Part shown: one piece after another, positions 22,452 to 33,888 of the stretch | Layout of the letters: every line of letters begins with the position of its first letter | How positions within the stretch are numbered: the stretch's first letter is position 1 | DNA from: Rhodosporidiobolus odoratus | Lineage: Eukaryota > Basidiomycota > Microbotryomycetes > Sporidiobolales > Sporidiobolaceae | Length of the DNA: 64,000 nt | Assembly (NCBI GenBank): GCA_034387635.1 | Contig: JAOANU010000006.1 | Span: 1,054,001-1,118,000, forward strand | Direction of reading: 5' to 3' | Translations under genes and position numbers: made by a program | Notes under the pieces: model-generated | Told to the model about the DNA's origin: nothing | Database searches by the model: none | Seen by the model: the letters and a program-made list of their open reading frames with translations, nothing else

Positions 22452-25308
22452 ATGTCGTCTGCCGACCTCGAGAAGGACCCCAAGGACGGCGAGACCTATG
22501 TTACGACCAACGCCGCTCCCGCTGAACGAGTGGTGTACGACCCCTCAAAGGAGAGTATCTGGACGCGCCTAGGATTGAGTTTCGAGTCGTTCAAGCGCGC
22601 ACCTGGCGCCACTGCGTACGTTCAGCCTACTTCTCCCACCTTCTCACGCGACTCGCCTCTTTCTCGATCTTCGCGTCGGAAGACTTCGCTCCGCGGAATA
22701 TATGCTAATCATGTCGCTTCTTTCCCTTATACAGAGGACAGGCCGTGCATGGTGATGCCGACCCGCTCAAGGCGCAGGAGAACCCCATGCTGTAAGCCGG
22801 CCGGCCGTCGCTCTTCCTTCCATTTTGCCACCGATGCTGACCCTATTTTTCGTCATGCAGCCAACAAAAGATGAAGCCCCGTCATTTGCAGATGATTGGT
22901 ACGTGTTACTTGCGACGCAGCGTGATGCAGGACGGTTCTGTCGCGCGGTCCTGGATCGGCGAGCTAACCCGAATGGCATTCTTGCATCTTTCCGTTCCGT
23001 CCGTCGCCCCCTCGTGCCCGCGATCTCTGCGCGCTCTTCAACAGCTGTTGGTGGATCTATTGGTACAGGTAAGCGGTCTCTCCTCGCCTCCGAGGTCGGC
23101 GGTGGCTGACCAGACCTTCGAGTTCCTTTCCCCTTTGCTTGTCCTGGACGCGTACTCTGACTGCAGGTCTCTTCATCGGTTCCGGACAAGCACTGAGGAA
23201 TGGTGGTCCCCTTGGTATCCTCATGGCCTGGCTCATCATCGGGTACGCTTCATACATAGCTCTTCCCGCATCCTGCCCCCCGCATCTTGCTTCGAGGCTG
23301 AGACCAACCCCGTTCACCCCATGCAGTGTCATGCTCATCAACGTCACTCAAGCTCTTGGAGAACTTGCCATCCTCTACCCCGTCTCCGGCGGTTTCTACA
23401 CTCTCGCCGTCCGATTCTTGGACCCCGGCTTCGGTATGGCTCTCGGCGTACGTTTCTTCCTTCGTGCTCTCTCTCGCCTCGTCGCTCGAACGTCGCCTGA
23501 GACTGACCGCTTCGTTCCGCGACGTTACACAGTGGAACTACTTCGCGCAGTGGGCCGTCGTCCTTCCCGTCGAAATCACCGCCGCTGGTATCACAGTGCA
23601 ATATTGGGACAAAGCAGCAGCAGTACCAATCGCGGCATGGATCACTATCTTCTGGATCGCTATCATCGCTGTAAACGTCTTCGGTACTCTCGGTTACGCT
23701 GAGGAAGAATTCGTACGTTTCTTTTTTGTGTGTACCATGATTGAGAAGCGGGGACTAATCCCGCTGCCGGTCTCGCTTTGCAGTGGTCATCCTGCCTCAA
23801 GCTGTCCGTTGTCATCATCTTCATCATTGTCGGTATCGTCCTTAACTGCGGGTGCGCTGTCTCCCTTCCCCTCCCACGTCCCCTCCCAAGCTTACTCTCT
23901 TCTCCATCGTAGTGGCGGCAAGAACGCTCCTTACGACACTTACCTCGGCGGCGAATACTGGCGCAACCCAGGAGCGCTCGCCAACGGGTTCAAGGGTTTC
24001 GCTGCCGTATTCACCACGGCTGCCTTCTCTTTCGCCGGTACCGAGCTCGTCGGTCTCGCCGCGACCGAAACCCCCAACCCTCGCAAGACCCTTCCTTCTG
24101 CCGTCAAGGGTACTTTCTGGCGTATCACCATCATCTACATCGCCTCGCTCCTCATCATCGGCCTCAACGTCCCCTACAACCAGGAGACCCTTCTCGGTGG
24201 CGCCGACGGTGCTGGCACCAGTCCCTTCGTCATCATGGCCTCGATCGCTGGCCTCAACGGTCTCGACCACCTTATCAACATTACGATTTGCATTTCTGTC
24301 CTTTCCATCGGTCTTTCGTACGCTTCTCATCTTCGCCCTGGATTTGAGCCCTGGATTTGAGCCCGAAACTAACCCGGCTTTCTGCTCTAGCTGCGTCTAC
24401 GCTGGATCCCGTGTCCTTACCGCTCTCGCCGAGACTGGCTTCGCCCCGAGGGTCTTCACTTACGTCGACAAGTCCGGTCGCCCTCTTTGGTCTGTTATCG
24501 CCGTCCTCGCTTTCGGCCCTGTACGTCTATCTGCTCCGCGTATCGCCTCGTCCGTCTGACTGATGTACCTTCCGCTCTCGTACAGATCGCCTACGTCAAC
24601 GTTGTCTCTGCTGGAAGCACCGTCTTTGACTGGCTCGTCGGTCTCAGTGGTCTCTCAACGCTCTTCACCTGGGGCAGTATCTGCTTGTGCCACATCCGGT
24701 TCCGCGCCGCCTGGAAGTACAATGGCCACAGCGTTGAGGAACTTCCCTTCACCGCTCTTGGCGGCGTTTACGGCTCGTGGTGCGGTTTGATCCTCGTCAT
24801 CCTCGTTCTCATTGCCCAGTTCTACGTTGTGAGTTTCCCCTTCTCCTACTTTATCCGCTGATGGAGCCCGTGCTGACGTTTGGCTGATGTACTCAGGCTA
24901 TCTGGCCCATCGGTGGCATGTCGGACGACGCTGGCCAGGCCGCTGAGGACTTCTTCCTCGTCTGGTTGGTGAGTCCCTCACTGCTACTACCCTTGAATGC
25001 TCGAGGCGCAAACTAACGAATCCTCGTTCATGACCAGACCCTCCCGATCGTTCTCTTCTTCTGGCTCTGCGCCTACATTAAGAACCGCACCCTCCCCTAC
25101 AAGGTTCACGAGATCGACATTGACGTGCGTTTCTTTCCTTCCCTACTTTCACTCCAGCTCAGTCGACTGACCTTCCACTTCCACTTCTCGCTGCTCACAG
25201 ACCGGTCGCAAGTCCTGGCTCACCGTCGAGGAGATGCGATTGTACCGCGCCGAGCGCCGAAACGCTCCGTGGCACATTCGGATCTACCGCATGCTCTTCT
25301 CGCACTAA
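22452..25308 (+). CDS. Amino-acid permease (yeast AAT/APC superfamily)
   Basis: Plasma-membrane proton-coupled amino-acid transporter with about 12 membrane helices. Start [20 protein letters not shown] at 22452 gives a cytosolic hydrophilic N-terminus. About ten short introns interrupt the gene. The family signature in TM1 is [16 protein letters not shown], followed by [48 protein letters not shown] and [20 protein letters not shown] with the usual [12 protein letters not shown] loop. Later come [20 protein letters not shown] and the TM8-12 exons. The tail ([20 protein letters not shown]) ends at TAA 25306-25308. Substrate specificity cannot be read by eye. A Zn2Cys6 factor lies downstream in the same direction, but a regulatory link is only a guess. 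Confidence 0.92.
24335..24360. repeat. 13-bp tandem duplication in a permease intron
   Basis: The unit GCCCTGGATTTGA occurs twice in tandem inside an intron of the amino-acid permease. Likely neutral. Confidence 0.8.
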
Positions 25309-26206
25309 GCGTCTCGCTTGCGGTTGCGGTTGTGGTTTTGGTCTCTGCTCTCTCCATCTCGTTTTCGGTGTTTTCGCGTCTTCGCCTTCACCGTGTTTCC
25401 TTTATTTCCTTACTCTCTCACGGTCGTATGCCTACTCTACTTTTTCCCTACTCCCTTCTCACTCCTCTTATCACGTCCTTTTCCTCTCCACTCTCTTGTC
25501 GGTACGAAAATTGGTCCCTTGTTTCTCTGTGGAATGCGCCTGTGATGGTATTGTCTCATTCTCGCGCCGAGTTACTGTGAGCTCAACGAGACTATCATGC
25601 TGGCTCCGGATGAATGGCATTTCTTAAGTTACTCCGAACCATTCGGATAGGCGTCCCCGCGGCTCCTTCGGCCGCCAATCGCGACAGATGTGAAGGCGTT
25701 CCTCGTCAGAGGGCCAGGATGAAAGCGTTCCGAGAGCAGGAACGTCTTGGTACGGCGTTGCGGCGGGCGGACGAAAGGAGCAGCGAGCACCGTCACATCT
25801 ACGGCTCGGGCGCGACAGGCCACGGGAAAAGCGAGACCCCTGATTCCCGCTTTTCTCGCAGATGGAGGGTTAGAAGACCAAGGACGGCGGCACCTTTTTC
25901 ATCCATACAAGCGTCAGTCCGGAAGCCACATAGTTCAAGAGGCGGAATGGCGCACCTGATTGTCCATCAGTTCTTGTGAACAAACAAGCTCCGAGTCGCA
26001 ACTGATGAAGATGAGAAAGAGGTCGACGAAGGTGCGACAAAGATGGGCGGGACTCGAGGAGGCGATGGAAGTGGTCTAGCAGAACCTTGTCGGCACAGCA
26101 ATGTCGTCGTACCAGCACACAAGTGAGGACGACGGTACTAACTTGGGCCAACGCTCCTCGTCTCGATCCCTTCGTGTCTTGTTCGCTGCATTGATCGACT
26201 GCCTGT
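25309..26206. other. Spacer between the permease and the Zn2Cys6 factor
   Basis: Just after the permease stop, about 250 bp are very CT-rich, resembling a 3' UTR and polyadenylation region. The rest has only unsupported short frames and must contain the promoter of the transcription factor. Confidence 0.5.
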
Positions 26207-29200
26207 ATGACCGACATTCCAGTCTTCCCGTGCTCTGCCGGACCTGCGCCACCAGTCCCGCTGTGGTCCGACGCCCTCATCCCCGCTTCCACATCGGCAC
26301 TGCCTCCAGTCCAAACTACCTCAAGTAGCACACGAGCCACAGTCGCACCGCCAAAGATGCGAAGTTGTGCCGTCTGTAGGCTGCGCAGGGTCAAGTGCGA
26401 GCGAGAGCCGGAGCAGGACGAGTGTAAAGGTTGTCGAGACCGCGGTCTACGGTACGTTTCATTCGCCTTCTGCGATTGCTACCAATGCTGAACCTCTCAT
26501 CTGGCAGTTGTACACCTCCGGAAGGGAAGCAGAAAGGAGGGCTGCGAGATGGGAAGCGGGTCAAGGCAGCAAAGTGCGCTCGACTCACTTTTTCTTCGTC
26601 CCCAAGGGTTTGTGCTGATTGAGCTACTTGCGCAGGGAACTATACGGCCGTTCAAACGATTCGCAGTACGACTCTACTCCATCCGTGTCCATGGAGTATC
26701 TCGCAGAACCAAGACTGACTGTAGTAGTGTCTTGCAGACCACGCCCACCTTCCGATTACCTACCTGTCATCGCTTCTTCCGCATCGCGCCATACCGCCTC
26801 AGTGGCTGCAGCTACCGACACTCCTTTCTTGTCTTACACCGACGTCAACAGCCGCTTAGGCACCATCGAACTCCAGTCAAGCGTCATGAGCAATTTTGTC
26901 GAAGCATTCCTCACCTTCACGTCTGTCACTTCCTTCGACGGCGATATCAACTTCCGGCTCATCTTCGACCAGGCGGGTACGGCGCATTCTACTATCTCAC
27001 GGACCTCGCTGCGCTTAGCAAGCTCACGCCATTTTCTGCAGGTCGGCGGGTTGACCAACTCAGCGATGCCAACCAAGTTCTATGCGCGGCCCTGCTAGCC
27101 CTTGGCGCTCGCTGTAGCGACCACCCAGCCCTGATAGGCTCCGGTGCGCCTCGAATAGATGAGCTCGGTGATGCTACCCGCAACGACGTGGACCTGCGTC
27201 AATATGGTGGTCGTCGTCGACATACTTTCGAACAGCTTCGAGCCCAGGCACTGCAGCTTGCTGATGAGAAGGGGGTGATGAGAATGACAAGTCCCGAATC
27301 GGTAGCGGCGCTGATGCTGCTCGAAGGACTAATGGACGGTACACCGCTTTTTTCGTTCGCCCCTCTTTACGCGTTTGTGCTATCTAACCTTGACCGTCCT
27401 CGCGGTTTTTCGCCCTTGCTTGCACAGTCTCCGCTTCAGGGATACGTCAAGGTCGAGGCTATGGCGATGCGTACAAAGGACAGATTCGCACTCTGCTCGC
27501 TGAAGGGCAGGACGGCACGACGCCACGCACCGTACAAGGAACGATCATGGCCTGGACTGCTTACGCAAGTCGTCTCTCTCAGCTGTCTCCTACGCTCTCT
27601 TGCTGACTCTGCATTCGCCTCCTCCGCAGTCTCGCGATTCTCTCGGTGCTGCCTTTCTCGGTTTAACTCCAACCTTTTCCGACGACGATGCCTGGCTCCT
27701 CCGCGGGCAGGAAGATCCGCCACCACCCCTGCCTGAGCGGCTCCTCAGTCCTCTAGCACCCGAAGCGGAGGTGAACTATTGGACCCTTATCAATTCCTAC
27801 GTGGAATGGGTGACGAGCCTGGCAAGAAGTATGCCTAGGAAATTGACGGGTCCGAGGGCAACGAAAGCTGAGAAACTGGACGAGTCGTCTGTGGCAGAAG
27901 CCTTGGAGAAGCTTGGTGTGGCTTTCGATTCAGTGAAGGACTTGTTGGCCAGGACGGAAGCGCTGACGGGTTCTACGAAGTTCCTCTTCGACGGTACGTT
28001 CGCGAGGTTCCTTCGTTCGGCCCGACTGTTTTCGCCGCGACATTACAGCTGACTATTATTGACCGCACCGGCAGCCACCACCCTCGTCCGCACCCTCCGC
28101 CTCATGGCCTGCCAACTTACTTTCGTCCTGCACCAAGTTCTGCACGACCGCCTCTCGGCTCGGCCTTCAGGCGCTTTCGTCGGCGTCTCCTTGACCGCAA
28201 AGTCGCCCGACGATGACTACTGGGACAGGCTTGCAAGGCTCAAGCGAGACGTCGAGGCGCTTGTTTTCAGGGCGTCAAGGGAGATCGTGGCTATTCTCGC
28301 TGTGCGTGTAACCTTGTTTGCCCTTCTTGATCCGGTCATCCGGCTCATCTCGTCCCTATCACTTTATTGCAGGCTGCTCTCACCGCTGGCATCCCCCTCG
28401 GAACGCATCATTGGCTCGACTCGCGCAGTACAGAACTCATGTTCAAGCGGATACCATTCTGGGCAGGCTTCATTATTCGGGCGCCTGCCATGGAGCAAGG
28501 GGGTCCACCTTGGTTTGACTACGAGGCCAAGCTGTCAGATTTGCGATGGTATGCTCCGTTCCTTATCTCCGCCAGCTGCTTTTAACGTAGGCCACCCGCT
28601 CGCTCGCTTCGTCATGCAGGATGCTCCGCGCCCTCCGCTCCGTCGGGTGGTGCTCCGCCACTCTCGCAAGCGAGTCATATGAATGGCTCAGTACCGAAGT
28701 CTTCAAGCTCGAAACAACTCGCGACGCCTTTTACGCTGGGATTCCCCTCTCCGTACGAAGTCGAGGTCCGCCTGCCGCCTCCTCGTACGATATGGCTCTA
28801 CTGCACCCTTCTCCCACCCCAACGACCGATAGCGGCTCCTTTCTGGAGGACTTTCTCGCCATTCCCGATCCGTTCTATACCCGCCGTCCCGCACGCGATC
28901 CCCTCAGCGGGTTCGCCTCAACCTACACATCTACTCCAGCCGATTCCTCACAATCGCTTGTCGCGCCGCTACCTTCCGCTCTCCTACCGCCGACTGTTCC
29001 AGCCGTCGCTGATCCTTTCATGTCCGCCTTCCCTCCGACTCCGCTGAACCCCTCTCCTTCCGAGATACCGCCAGCGACAGCAGTGGACTTCGAAGCACTG
29101 CTGCAGAGCGTGATCGCCGAGCAACAGCCTTTACCGTCGAACGCGCCAACACCCGCACAACACGCCTCGACCAACTGGCTCGAATCGTTCCGGCCACTTC

Positions 29201-29268
29201 CGGCCGAGACGTCAGCTATTGCTCCGTACGTTTCCGAATGGCGTCGAAGTGGAGACGCGGGTATGTAG
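26207..29268 (+). CDS. Zn2Cys6 binuclear-cluster fungal transcription factor
   Basis: Nuclear DNA-binding regulator. Start MTDIPVFPCSAGPAPP at 26207. The Gal4-type cluster CAVCRLRRVKCEREPEQDEC, then KGC, has its sixth Cys supplied by the next exon: RGLR is joined across an intron to C-TPPEGKQKGG, completing C-x2-C-x6-C-x8-C-x2-C-x6-C. Later exons carry the fungal middle homology region: LAALSKLTPF, DANQVLCAALLALGARCSDH, LRAQALQLADEKG, ALMLLEGLMDG, and GTIMAWTAYASRLSQLSP followed by LTPTFSDDDAWLLR. Then come DDDYWDRLARLKRDVEALVF and LGTHHWLDSRS. The C-terminal ~180 residues are Pro/Ser/Thr-rich with scattered acidic residues, typical of activation domains. Stop TAG at 29266-29268. Exon borders between 26900 and 27000 are uncertain because the frame changes there. 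Target genes are unknown. Confidence 0.83.
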
Positions 29269-30480
29269 CAGGGTGGCCAACAGAGGCAAGGGGTGTCATG
29301 TGCGCGGGAGCCGGATGGGTACGCTGTGCCGCTTTTCATCAGGTGTTGTAGATGTTTTCTCCCTTGTGATCTCTTTGTTGCCGTATTACTGCATCGCTCG
29401 CTCATACATAGTATCATCCAAGCTCTGCGCAGCGTTATCTTTGCGGCAACAGCTTATCCGAGATCAGCAGGCTCTGCGAAGCGGGCCCTGCAAAAGAGCA
29501 TGGTCATCGTGAACGAAGCACGGTTAGCAAAGCACATGTCGCTCTTTATCAATGGCAGCGATGACCGATTGTGGCATGGAGACTGGCGGGCTTTCTTCGG
29601 GGTGACGGCCAAGGCTGCTGCGATTTCAGCAACGCAAAGTGACGGCGACCTCGAACTTTCGGGTGGTTGCTGCAAATACAGCAACTGGGATGTGTTCCTG
29701 AGCCGACCCTCATGTGTATGAGGGGCTGGAAGTATCTGTGATTGGCCTATGGGAGCCGACAAAGACTCCGATGCGAAGAATGTCATTTCACAAAACCCCA
29801 TGCTCATGAGGTCGAGCTAGGGCGCTTTTCGGGGACATCAAGGGTGGGCCGCATGTAGTCCAGCCCTGAAGGGATCCCACAGAAGCGGACACGGTGGCAT
29901 AAAAGGCGATTCTGGCCTTCTCAACTCAGGATTACTGGCATACGCCAGAAATCTAAGCTCCCCTCCTGCCACGTACCCGATCATCTCTCCATGAGGAACA
30001 CTGAGCTATGGCTAGGACCTTGTGGGATGTTCTTAGCCCCGTTAAGTCCGCACTAATTGCGGCACTGTTGTTCCGCCTGCCCTGCTATTTTACAAGCCTC
30101 TATTACAGACTGCCCTGTACCTCCTGGGGCCAACAAAAGTACGTCGCTGCTTGACATGTTCAGGTGAGTACGGCCCGAGCGCAGAGCTGTCGGCGCCCAC
30201 GAGTTGCGGGTCACTTCTTTCCTCCTGCAGCCACGTCTGACAACGGCAATACGCCCTGGAACCTTGCACAAATATCGCCGTACGCCGCTCTCTATCGCTC
30301 CACTTACAGCTCCTCGCACTGGGCCTCGCGTTCTAGCACGGAAGCCACTCGCCACAGCATGGCCCTTCCCAGCTACAACCACGCCTGTGGACGCACTGCG
30401 AGCGCACATACGCGTGGACATACGAGCAGCTTGTGGCGGGTAGCTCGACAGCCCAGTGACAGCAGGTTCCAGTAGTGATC
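29269..30480. other. Gene-poor region after the Zn2Cys6 factor
   Basis: About 1.2 kb with short open frames but no recognisable domain, RNA gene or repeat. It would contain the promoter of the gene at 30481. Confidence 0.45.
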
Positions 30481-31299
30481 ATGGTCAAAGCCACCCCTAA
30501 CCCCAACAGCGCCGTCCTAGCTGTCAGATTCGAGCTCCACTTCAACATCCTGGAAGCACGGGCGCTCGAAGGCGATAAGGGGCGGGACGCGGCATTCTCC
30601 AGCCTTGAACACGGGAGCGGCTTGATGGCTCAAGCCCAAGTCGAGTGCGTCGGCTACAAGACCAGTACTTTCGCACCAGCGACATTCGCCTCAACCGAAG
30701 TCTGCAAGCTCGGCACGTCTCTTTCCCTCACCTCCACCGACCAGGCACTACGTTTCGAGTCTAAAGACAAAGTCTGCCACGTACGAGCTCCGCATCTCGG
30801 TCTTCCTCTCGCCCTTCTACTCGACCAAAACCTGTACCGACTCTACCACGACAAAGATGACCCCCTTCCTTTCAGCGCGATTCCTTACGCCGGAGTAATC
30901 TCGAGTACCACCCGCCAACCTTTCGACGTTGTCTTCGCTTTCGACTCTGGCGAGAAGCTCTAAGCTCATCAAGAAACCCTTGCGGAAGCATTGACGCTCT
31001 TCGCCAACACTTTTGGCGAGCATGATGTCGCCACCGGTGGCGAGACAGGAGTGAGGCCTGCCGCTGGAGACGCATCTGAAGAGACGCGCGAGCTAGGGGC
31101 GAATGAAAAACAGGCCGCCGTTGAGGTCAAAGGCCGGGAAAAGAAGGAGGAGGAGACGGGACAAATTGCTGGACTTGCATCTGGGACCGCGGAGGGAGCA
31201 GCAGAGAACAACAGGGCGGCTTTTACTGTTTCACCTCGCAAGCTATCCGGCGGTACGAAGCTGTCACCATACTTCATTTCTTTTTCAGCCAAACGCTGA
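30481..31299 (+). pseudogene. Uncharacterised protein gene interrupted by an in-frame TAA
   Basis: The ATG at 30481 opens MVKATPNPNSAVLAVRFELH and runs about 160 codons with balanced, protein-like composition (for example SLSLTSTDQALRF and LLLDQNLYRLYHDKDDPLPF) to TAA at 30961-30963. The same frame is open immediately after it (AHQETLAEALTLFANTFGEH, then a charged Glu/Lys-rich stretch) to TGA at 31297-31299. A 36-nt intron-like GTACG..TTTTCAG segment lies at about 31253-31288 and keeps the frame. The family is not recognised; the N-terminal part may be BTB-like, but this is weak. It may be a pseudogene by nonsense mutation, two genes, or a stop-readthrough candidate. Confidence 0.4.
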
Positions 31300-31330
31300 T
31301 CCGGACCTGCGCTTTACAGCCGTGATCGAC

Positions 31331-32134
31331 ATGCTGCATGACGACGACCGGGACGATCGTTCTCGTTCTCCCAGCCCGCCACCGAAGCGTCCGAAAAGGA
31401 GCGACAGTGAAGACGGTGATGCAGCATCAGCAATCGGCGCTGCTTGTCCTATAGCATCGCCCGCGGCATCGTCGGCCCGCAGCATTGAGCTCCTCAGGTA
31501 CAAGGTGAAAGGCGTAGAATCACAGCACTTCAGGGTGCTCCACGCCTATTGCTACTTGAAGTCCCAAGGTATCGAGAAAATGGACTTTGGGTGCCACACT
31601 GTCCGTTTCTGGTCCGTCTCCTCTACTTACACATTCTTTGTATGTTAGATCTGAAATTATTGCTCCGGAGCTCTGGTCTGCTGTCCAACCTGAACCCTGA
31701 GCGTCGAGAGGAGACTGAACTGACCGTCTTTTCGTTCTTCTCCAGTTCTGTCTTCGCCCCATACGCCTCGGGCACTTCGGTCGAGGACCAGCTACACGCA
31801 GCAATCAAAGCGCAACTGACGCCACGCGTAGCCGGTCAGCCCTCGTCGTGTCTCGCCCAATCTGGAGCTTTCTCTCGTAGCCCTCGCTGACTAACCTTCA
31901 CTTTTCCCTGCAGTCAAGCAACTTTTCACCGAAGAAACTCGCCAGATACCCTCTTACCGCAAGGTTCTCTTCTCCTACTTCCGTACCAACTACGGCAAGA
32001 TCAAGAAGCGAGATGACTGGCGCAACATTTGCAACAAGCCGAAGAAGGTGGGTCGCCAGGCGGAGATCTGGGGGCTTCTCTGTGATTGTGTTGGTGCGAG
32101 AATTATGCGGAGCGGTGAGAACGGTCGAGCTTAG
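31331..32134 (+). CDS. Uncharacterised nuclear-type protein
   Basis: Not recognised. The ATG at 31331 gives MLHDDDRDDRSRSPSPPPKR, with a basic nuclear-localisation-like PPPKRPKR followed by an acidic Ser/Asp patch. A conserved-looking region, LRYKVKGVESQHFRVLHAYC then YLKSQGIEKMDFGCHTVRFW, follows. After introns with unclear borders near 31620-31745 come VFAPYASGTSVEDQLHAAIK and, after another intron, LFTEETRQIPSYRKVLFSYF then RTNYGKIKKRDDWRNICNKP. The stop TAG is at 32132-32134. The order of basic tail, acidic patch and helical core suggests a nuclear protein, but no function can be given. It lies 32 bp after the interrupted gene and may have been part of the same locus. Confidence 0.5.
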
Positions 32135-32477
32135 CCGTTACGGAAGAAGTGTCGTTGCGGAAGCGCAAGGGTTTGGTCGAGGTGGAAATTGATTCCGCAT
32201 TCCCGTTCTGCACCTTTCCTTGCGAGCTGCTCTGTCGAAATCAAAATCGTGAGCTTACAAGCAAGCGGAAACATCGAGAGAAGGACAACGACCTACACCC
32301 AAACGCCTTCACGTTTCAACCCTCGTTCAGCCATCTCTGCTACTGCGCCCTTTCCTCCAAAAACATCCTCCACAGTTCCTGCGAGACTAACGAGTCGTGG
32401 ACAAGGGAGACTGGTGCACACCCGAATATCCGAACGCCCTTCCTCTGGCCAACAGCGCGGAGATGATCCATTGCCGG
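32135..32477. other. Convergent spacer of 343 bp
   Basis: Lies between two 3' ends (uncharacterised gene on plus, F-box gene on minus). Nothing recognisable was seen. Confidence 0.5.
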
Positions 32478-33591
32478 TCAGATCAATAGACTCTTGATCG
32501 GGTCAAGGAAGAACTGGGGCAGATCCAGAGAAAGAATGTTGTAGCTGGTGTCGAGGATTTTAGCGAGGTAATGTAGGCGGCTGTTCCAGTACGAGATGTC
32601 TTTCTGGGCAAGGGGGATGGGCGAGGTATCGGGTCCCATCGATGCGCGAAGGTGGAACGGAGGGAACTCGGCCAAAGTAAAGGGCGCAAGTGCTGCTTCC
32701 CGCATAAGCAAGATCACCGAGAGGGCACAGGCAATGCGCAAAGATAGGTCGGCAGCTTCGCTACTACCGGACGGCCGAGCAACGAAGAGATCGACTTGCT
32801 GAAGGAGGCGGAGCGAGATGAGAGAAGGATCGGGAGGCGACAGGGCGAGAGCCCGGAGAGAAGGGAGGTAGGATGGTATCAAGAGGTTTGACAGTTGGGA
32901 CGGGTGGGACGGGTCGCTCGTGATCGAAAGCTCGCGAAGTTCACGAAGTACCGGAAGATCGGTGGGAAGCAAGTGGTTGGACCACGAGGCGGTCAGGCTT
33001 CGAAGGCCTGTAAACAAACGTGGTCAGACTAAGCATCAAGACAATACGCAGTATGACACGCCTGGAATGCTCGTAAATCACGCAAGATCGATGCAGTCGA
33101 GGAAAGACAGATGTTATGCCAATGCGTTCTTGCAAAATCTGACAGCGTCTTGACAGCAAGCTGCTGTCAGCTTGGGTTGCCAATGGTGCTCTTCATGCGG
33201 TCGCAAGACGCGAACTCGGTCGCCCTCGACCCCTTGCGTGTCGGTTCTTGCCAGTATGTCCAGCCACGATGGGTCGTCAAGCGCGATTACTTCGGGTAGC
33301 ATAGGCTGGGCCAGGGAAAGGAGCTTCTTGTTGACGAGGCAGAGACTGCGCAGCGTATCCTTGTTTGCCTTGTATTCCCTGGTCGAGAGAGCCAGAGGTT
33401 GCAGCTTGGACAACCAGGCGAAGGATTTCCGAGGGGAGCCGACTGAGCATGGCGTACAGTCGGGGGTGTAGGAAAGGGGTGTTACGCGATCGCTGGGGAG
33501 CTGCAGAAGGACGCGAGAAAAGGTCGGCAAGGCGAGTCGAAGAGGTTGAGGCGGGCGTACGAGGAGGAGAGGGAGGGGCGAAGTCGGCCAT
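32478..33591 (-). pseudogene. F-box/LRR gene with apparent frameshift and stop
   Basis: From the ATG at 33591 (MADFAPPSPPRTPASTSSTR) the frame reaches the F-box helix LSRLPSEILRLVVQAATSGS. The expected continuation, ANKDTLRSLCLVNKKLLSLA then QPMLPEVIALDD, is in a different frame, so a 1-2 nt shift must lie near 33380-33420; no intron of usual size fits. That second frame stops after CKNALA near 33114. The LRR half is open again from about 33017 (GLRSLTASWSNHLLPTDLPV, LRELRELSITSD and LPSLRALALSP) to a stop at 32478-32480. An intron could bridge the last gap. The family is the same as the F-box copy at 13853. Probably a pseudogene, unless the frameshift is an assembly error. Confidence 0.6.
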
Positions 33592-33888
33592 AGTCGCTGT
33601 TCGAGCGAGAGCCGTCAGTCGTTTTATCGGAGGGATACAGCGTGCAGCCGACGTACACAGCTATTTACAACTGGTGAAGATTGTCGTTCAGAAGTCGGCG
33701 CACGGCGTCGGAGTTTGCACTGATACTCTGGAGCCACTGCGAGCCTGGTCGTAGAGAGGTCAAGCAGGCTGTTCACTCCGTACAGCCACCGGACGGTAAG
33801 CGTACGAAGCCAAGCAGCACGACTTGCGAACTCCTTTCTTGCCTCTGCTTCACCTCGATACTGGCCTGCAGAGTCTGAGTACCGCCAT

